Shown: piece after piece, positions 59,965 through 64,000 of the stretch
Layout: each line of letters starts with the position of its first letter
Numbering within the stretch: the first letter of the stretch is position 1
Source: Flavobacterium quisquiliarum
GTDB taxonomy: Bacteria > Bacteroidota > Bacteroidia > Flavobacteriales > Flavobacteriaceae
Length of the DNA stretch: 64,000 nt
Assembly: GCF_019308285.1 (NCBI RefSeq)
Contig: NZ_WWEM01000033.1
Coordinates: 62,001 to 126,000, forward strand
Direction: 5' to 3'
Made by a program: the position numbers and the translations under genes
Notes under the pieces: model-generated
Seen by the model: only the letters and a program-made list of their open reading frames with translations
Told to the model about the DNA's origin: nothing
Databases searched by the model: none

Positions 59965-61710
59965 ATGAAATTATTATATACTTACATCATCAAACATAAA
60001 ATGCTTTTATTTTTTGCTTTGATAATGGCTACTATTAACATTTGTTTCAGTTTATCAGACTCCGTAATTACCGGTAAATTAATGCAGGACTGCGGTGTCG
60101 GAATCACAAAATATAAAGGCAATGAAATTGGCTTTATAAAATCTTTAGCTTTCTGGCTTGGACTTTCGCTTGGTGCAGCAATGATCTCTAGAATTACCAA
60201 AAACTTTCAAGATTATTTTACCAATGTTGTCATTCAGAGAACTGGTGCTCAAATGTACACAGACGGAATTAAAAAATCTCTAGATCTTCCTTATGCAGAA
60301 TTCGAAGACCAACGAAGTGGTGAAACTTTAAGCAAATTGACTAAGGTTAGAATTGATTCTGAAAAATTGATCACACTTTCAATTTCTTTAATTTTTCAAA
60401 CCATCATCGGCTTCATTTTCGTAATTGTTTATGTTGCAAGAATAGATCTTCGCATTTCGATTATCTTTTTAATTACTGCCCCAATTATTGCTTTGGTCAG
60501 TTTGTATCTAGGTAAAAAGATCAAAATTGTTTCCCGAAAAATTGTGAACCAAACGAATGCCTTGGCAGGTTCTACAACAGAAAGTTTACGAAACATTGAA
60601 TTGGTAAAAAGTCTTGGTTTGACATATCAAGAAGAAAAACGTTTAAATCTGAATACATTTAAAATCCTTCAGTTAGAATTAGAGAAAATACGTTTTATTA
60701 GAAGTTTAAGTTTCATCCAAGGAACAACCGTTCACTTTTTAAGAACCTGCGTTGTTTTTGCTTTATATTACTTTCTATTTGGCGGAAAAATTATAGTTGG
60801 AGATTTATTGACAATGGTATTTTTTACATTCTTTATTTTTGGCCCTTTACAGGAATTAGGAAACTTTATCATTGCTTTGAATGAAACGAAAGTTTCTATG
60901 GAGAACTTTAAAACCTTATTAAGCGCTCCAAAAGAATTTCGTCCTAAAAATCCAAAACATATTGGGGCAATTCAGAAATTGCTTTTTTCTAATGTAACTT
61001 TCCAGCACAGAACAGCTAAATTTAAAGCGGTCGAAAATATCAATTTCGAAATTAAACAAGGGCAAACAGTAGCTTTTGTTGGGCCGTCTGGGTCTGGTAA
61101 AACTACTTTGGTCAAATTATTAGTTGGGTTATATACACCCGCTGAAGGCCATGTTACATACAATGATATTGACTCTACAGATGTTGATCTTTTAGATTTG
61201 AGAAAGCAATTAGGATTTGTAACTCAGGATGCCCAATTGTTTTCTGGAACAATCCGTGAAAATTTATTATTCGTAAAACCAAACGCAACCGACGAAGATC
61301 TGTACGACGCACTAAAACGTGCAAGCTGTGATAAATTGCTTAGACGTGCCGAAGATGGTTTAAATACTACAATCGGAGAAGGCGGAATCAAAGTTTCGGG
61401 TGGAGAAAAACAACGCTTATCTATCGCCAGAGCAATTCTTAGAAATCCAAATTTATTAATTTTTGATGAAGCCACTTCTGCATTGGATTCTATTACCGAA
61501 GAAGAAATTAATGATACCATTAGAAACATCTCAGACAAAAACAGAATCACAGTTTTAATTGCACACCGTTTATCAACTGTAATGCACGCCGACAGAATTT
61601 TTGTCCTAGAACAAGGAAAAATAATTGAGCAAGGAAAACATGAGGATTTAATTGTAGAGAAAGGGCTGTATTATGCTATGTGGCGCCAGCAGATTGGCGA
61701 ACGAAAATAG
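59965..61710 (+). CDS. ABC transporter, fused permease and ATP-binding protein
   Basis: 581-residue half-transporter of the exporter class. Six transmembrane helices fill about residues 10-315. The ATPase domain has Walker A GPSGSGKTT (near residue 374), Q-loop FVTQDAQLFSG, signature VSGGEKQRLSIARA, Walker B LLIFDEATSALD and the switch His in LIAHRLSTV. It would work as a homodimer or with an unlinked partner; no neighbour gives a substrate clue. Its own -7 box precedes it. Confidence 0.93.
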   Translation: MKLLYTYIIKHKMLLFFALIMATINICFSLSDSVITGKLMQDCGVGITKYKGNEIGFIKSLAFWLGLSLGAAMISRITKNFQDYFTNVVIQRTGAQMYTDGIKKSLDLPYAEFEDQRSGETLSKLTKVRIDSEKLITLSISLIFQTIIGFIFVIVYVARIDLRISIIFLITAPIIALVSLYLGKKIKIVSRKIVNQTNALAGSTTESLRNIELVKSLGLTYQEEKRLNLNTFKILQLELEKIRFIRSLSFIQGTTVHFLRTCVVFALYYFLFGGKIIVGDLLTMVFFTFFIFGPLQELGNFIIALNETKVSMENFKTLLSAPKEFRPKNPKHIGAIQKLLFSNVTFQHRTAKFKAVENINFEIKQGQTVAFVGPSGSGKTTLVKLLVGLYTPAEGHVTYNDIDSTDVDLLDLRKQLGFVTQDAQLFSGTIRENLLFVKPNATDEDLYDALKRASCDKLLRRAEDGLNTTIGEGGIKVSGGEKQRLSIARAILRNPNLLIFDEATSALDSITEEEINDTIRNISDKNRITVLIAHRLSTVMHADRIFVLEQGKIIEQGKHEDLIVEKGLYYAMWRQQIGERK

Positions 61711-61716
61711 CTTTTT

Positions 61717-61737
61717 TTAAGTTGCTAAGGTTCTAAG
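61717..61737. repeat. Octad-phased CTTAG tract, left side of the island
   Basis: TTAAG at 61717, then CTAAG at 61725 and 61733, exactly 8 bp apart. It is in reverse orientation to the tract at 61946 on the other side of the same intergenic region. Confidence 0.7.
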
Positions 61738-61768
61738 TTTTTTAAAAACAATCTATAAACGTCCTATT

Positions 61769-61872
61769 TGTCATTTCGACTGAAAGGAGAAATCACACGC
61801 GTAAATCCGCAAAGTGAGTTGCCAATCTTTGTAGAGTTTCTAGTGTGATTTCTCCTTTCAGTCGAAATGACA
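61769..61872. repeat. 30-bp perfect inverted repeat element
   Basis: Arms at 61769-61798 and 61843-61872 (beginning TGTCATTTCGACTGAAAG) are exact complements across 30 bp, with a 44-bp spacer. No frame or T-tract is associated. It lies between the convergent ABC exporter and alaS genes. Confidence 0.9.
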
Positions 61873-61897
61873 TAAAATACGTAAAAACTAAAAATAC

Positions 61898-61928
61898 AAA
61901 ACCCGACAGGTTTGAACCTGTCGGGTTT
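61898..61928. terminator. CCCGACAGG hairpin, second full copy
   Basis: AAACCCGACAGGTT and AACCTGTCGGGTTT pair around a two-base centre at 61913-61914. The stem matches the one at 32309-32341. It is probably a bidirectional terminator for the convergent genes. Confidence 0.75.
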
Positions 61929-61945
61929 GTTGTGAGTTATAAAAA

Positions 61946-61982
61946 CTTAGTCCCTTAGTATCTTAGAACCTTAGCATCTTTA
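61946..61982. repeat. Octad-phased CTTAG tract, right side of the island
   Basis: CTTAG at 61946, 61954, 61962 and 61970, with CTTTA at 61978, all in 8-bp phase. It ends at the alaS stop codon. Confidence 0.85.
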
Positions 61983-61983
61983 A

Positions 61984-64000
61984 TTATTTTACAAAATCCA
62001 CAGCTTTAGTTAAAGCCTCAGCAATTCCATCAACATTTTTACCTCCTGCAGTAGCGAAGAAAGGCTGACCTCCTCCTCCACCTTGGATATATTTTCCTAA
62101 TTCGCGAACCACTAGTCCTGCGTTTAGGTTTTTGGCTGCTACAATTTCTTTAGAGATATAACAAGTTAACATTGGTTTTCCTTCGTGAGCCGTTGCGAAA
62201 ACTACAAATAAATTGCTGTAAGAACCGCCTAATTCATAAGCTAAATCTTTTGCTCCTTCTGGATTTAAATCTACTTGTTTTGCTAAAAATTGAACACCAT
62301 TGATTTCTTGTAATTCTTTAGCCAAATCAGCTTTCATATTTTTCGCTTTATCTTTTAACAAAGCTTCTAATTGTTTTTTAAGCTGTGCATTTTCGTCTTG
62401 TAAAGCCAAAATTGATTTTACTGGATCTTGAGCATTTTTAAGCGCATCTTTAATTTCAGCTAAAGAAACGGCCTGCGATTCAAAATATTCTTTTGCAGCT
62501 TCACTTGTAATTGCCTCTATTCTTCTGATTCCAGCTGCAACAGCTCCTTCAGAAACAATTTTAAAATGCCAGATATCAGATGTATTCGCAACGTGAGTTC
62601 CTCCGCATAATTCAACCGAATCACCAAATTTAATGGTACGAACTAAATCGCCATATTTTTCTCCAAACAAAGCGATTGCTCCATCTTCCAAAGCCTGCTC
62701 TTTTGGAATTCCTCTTTTTTCGATTAATGGCAGACTCTCGCGAATCCTTGCATTTACGAAGTTTTCAACTTCAACCAATTCTTCATCAGTTACTTTAGAG
62801 AAGTGAGAAAAGTCAAAACGTAATGAAGCATTACGAACCATCGAACCTTTCTGCTCAATATGAGTTCCTAAAATCTTACGCAAACCTTGGTGCAATAAAT
62901 GCGTAGCCGAGTGATTTGAAGAAGTTTTAGCTCTTTGATTGGCATCAACAACTGCATTAAAAGTTCCAGTAAGATTTTCTGGTAACGATTTTGCTAAATG
63001 TATCGTTTGATTGTTCTCTTTTTTAGTATCTATAATGTAAACAATGTCACCGTTTTGAGCTTCTAAATATCCTTTATCTCCTGTTTGTCCTCCGCTTTCT
63101 CCATAAAATGGAGTTGCATTGAAAACTAATTGGAAAATCTCACCATCTTTTGCACTTTCAACTCTACGATATTTCGTGATTTTTACCTGTTGTGATAATC
63201 TGTCATAACCAACAAATTCCTGAATATCATCTTCTACAAGTACATTCCAGTCTCCAGCCGTTACTTTTGATGCCGCACGAGATCTTTCTTTTTGCAATTG
63301 TAATTGCTCTTGGAATCCTTCTTCATCTAATTTCAATCCTCTTTCAGAAAGAATTAAAGCGGTTAAATCAATTGGGAATCCGTAAGTATCATACAATTCA
63401 AATGCTTTCTTACCATCAACAGTATCTCCTGTATTATTTAAAATTACAGCATCTAAAAGAATCAATCCCTGATCTAATGTTTTAAGGAATGAATTTTCTT
63501 CTTCACGAATTACATTAGAGCAAAGTGCTTTCTGCGTTCTGATTTCCGGGAAAGAATCTCCCATCTGCTCGCTTAAAGTTTCAACCAATTTAAAAATAAA
63601 CGGCTCTTTTGTTCCTAAGAAAGTAAAGCCGTAACGAATAGCACGACGTAAAATTCTACGAATTACATATCCTGCACCCGTGTTAGAAGGCAACTGTCCA
63701 TCAGCAATAGCAAAAGCCACCGCACGAACGTGATCTGCTACTACACGAATCGCAATATTCATTTTATTTTGTTCTTCACTAATGCCTGTTACATCATTAG
63801 TTGTATATTTTGCTCCCGTAATGGTTTCGATTTCTCTAATTAAAGGCATGAAAACATCAGTATCATAATTTGATGTTTTTCCTTGCAATGCCATACACAA
63901 ACGCTCAAATCCCATTCCGGTATCAACGTGTTGTGCCGGAAGTTTTTCTAATGAACCATCAGCTTTACGGTTAAATTCCATGAATACGTTATTCCAGATT
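61984..64000 (-). CDS. alaS: Alanyl-tRNA synthetase (3' part, 5' end beyond window)
   Basis: About 672 C-terminal residues of AlaRS; the frame stays open to the right edge (IWNNVFMEFNRKADGSL). Visible parts are the end of the class II core with tRNA-recognition (YRFTFLGTK-like GYVIRRILRRAIRYGFTFLG), the editing domain with SNHSATHLLHQGLR and the CGGTHVANT zinc motifs, and the C-terminal DHHA1/C-Ala domain ending in the Gly-rich GGGGGQPFFATAGG. No anomalies were seen. Confidence 0.97.
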   Translation of the reverse strand, partial: IWNNVFMEFNRKADGSLEKLPAQHVDTGMGFERLCMALQGKTSNYDTDVFMPLIREIETITGAKYTTNDVTGISEEQNKMNIAIRVVADHVRAVAFAIADGQLPSNTGAGYVIRRILRRAIRYGFTFLGTKEPFIFKLVETLSEQMGDSFPEIRTQKALCSNVIREEENSFLKTLDQGLILLDAVILNNTGDTVDGKKAFELYDTYGFPIDLTALILSERGLKLDEEGFQEQLQLQKERSRAASKVTAGDWNVLVEDDIQEFVGYDRLSQQVKITKYRRVESAKDGEIFQLVFNATPFYGESGGQTGDKGYLEAQNGDIVYIIDTKKENNQTIHLAKSLPENLTGTFNAVVDANQRAKTSSNHSATHLLHQGLRKILGTHIEQKGSMVRNASLRFDFSHFSKVTDEELVEVENFVNARIRESLPLIEKRGIPKEQALEDGAIALFGEKYGDLVRTIKFGDSVELCGGTHVANTSDIWHFKIVSEGAVAAGIRRIEAITSEAAKEYFESQAVSLAEIKDALKNAQDPVKSILALQDENAQLKKQLEALLKDKAKNMKADLAKELQEINGVQFLAKQVDLNPEGAKDLAYELGGSYSNLFVVFATAHEGKPMLTCYISKEIVAAKNLNAGLVVRELGKYIQGGGGGQPFFATAGGKNVDGIAEALTKAVDFVK

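Overview
The window comes from a low-GC member of the Bacteroidota, most likely Flavobacterium or a close relative. The evidence is the protein families (GSCFA, DUF2851, DUF4230, DUF5522, lipid-anchored TamL next to TamB, M84-like zinc protease), the TAnnTTTG -7 promoter boxes, and the absence of Shine-Dalgarno (SD) sequences except one very strong site in front of rpsU. No prophage, transposase, CRISPR array or biosynthetic cluster is visible.

Region 1-12000 (minus strand) is the translation/transcription core. In transcription order it holds rpsU, xerC, hpf, tRNA-Thr(TGT), tRNA-Tyr(GTA), tRNA-Thr(GGT), tuf, tRNA-Trp(CCA), secE, nusG, rplK, rplA, rplJ, rplL, rpoB and the start of rpoC. Hairpins mark the boundaries, and a TTTG-N18-TACATTTG promoter drives the tRNA-tuf unit. 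Region 12000-26000 is mixed housekeeping: acyl-CoA dehydrogenase, HhH protein, APC permease, PspC, DUF2851, DEDDh exonuclease, a cysteine synthase/CBS-type enzyme with CBS domains, a putative porin, rnhB, lipB and two paralogous lipoproteins.

Region 26000-45000 holds lysS, a decayed toxin-antitoxin remnant, a membrane-anchored trypsin-like protease beside a VIT/VWA/DUF2135 protein, two 2-hydroxyacid dehydrogenases, a large zinc protease and hemL. It also has a tight operon of a small HExxH protein, an ACC-deaminase-like enzyme and a glucosaminidase-LysM lipoprotein, then hutU. Region 45000-64000 holds ilvA behind a classic Ile-rich leader-peptide attenuator, a truncated haemoglobin, an aromatic amino acid hydroxylase, the tamB-tamL pair, a GSCFA protein, an ABC exporter and the 3' part of alaS.

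The least explained material is intergenic. Short-unit repeats keep strict 7-bp or 8-bp phase without exact repetition. There are perfect inverted repeats of 17-30 bp, some nested concentrically at convergent gene ends, and recurring hairpins (CCCGACAGG type, GCCACGAATTCACGAATT type). One heptad tract lies in frame inside the GSCFA gene, and one octad tract forms the 3' end of the hydroxylase gene.
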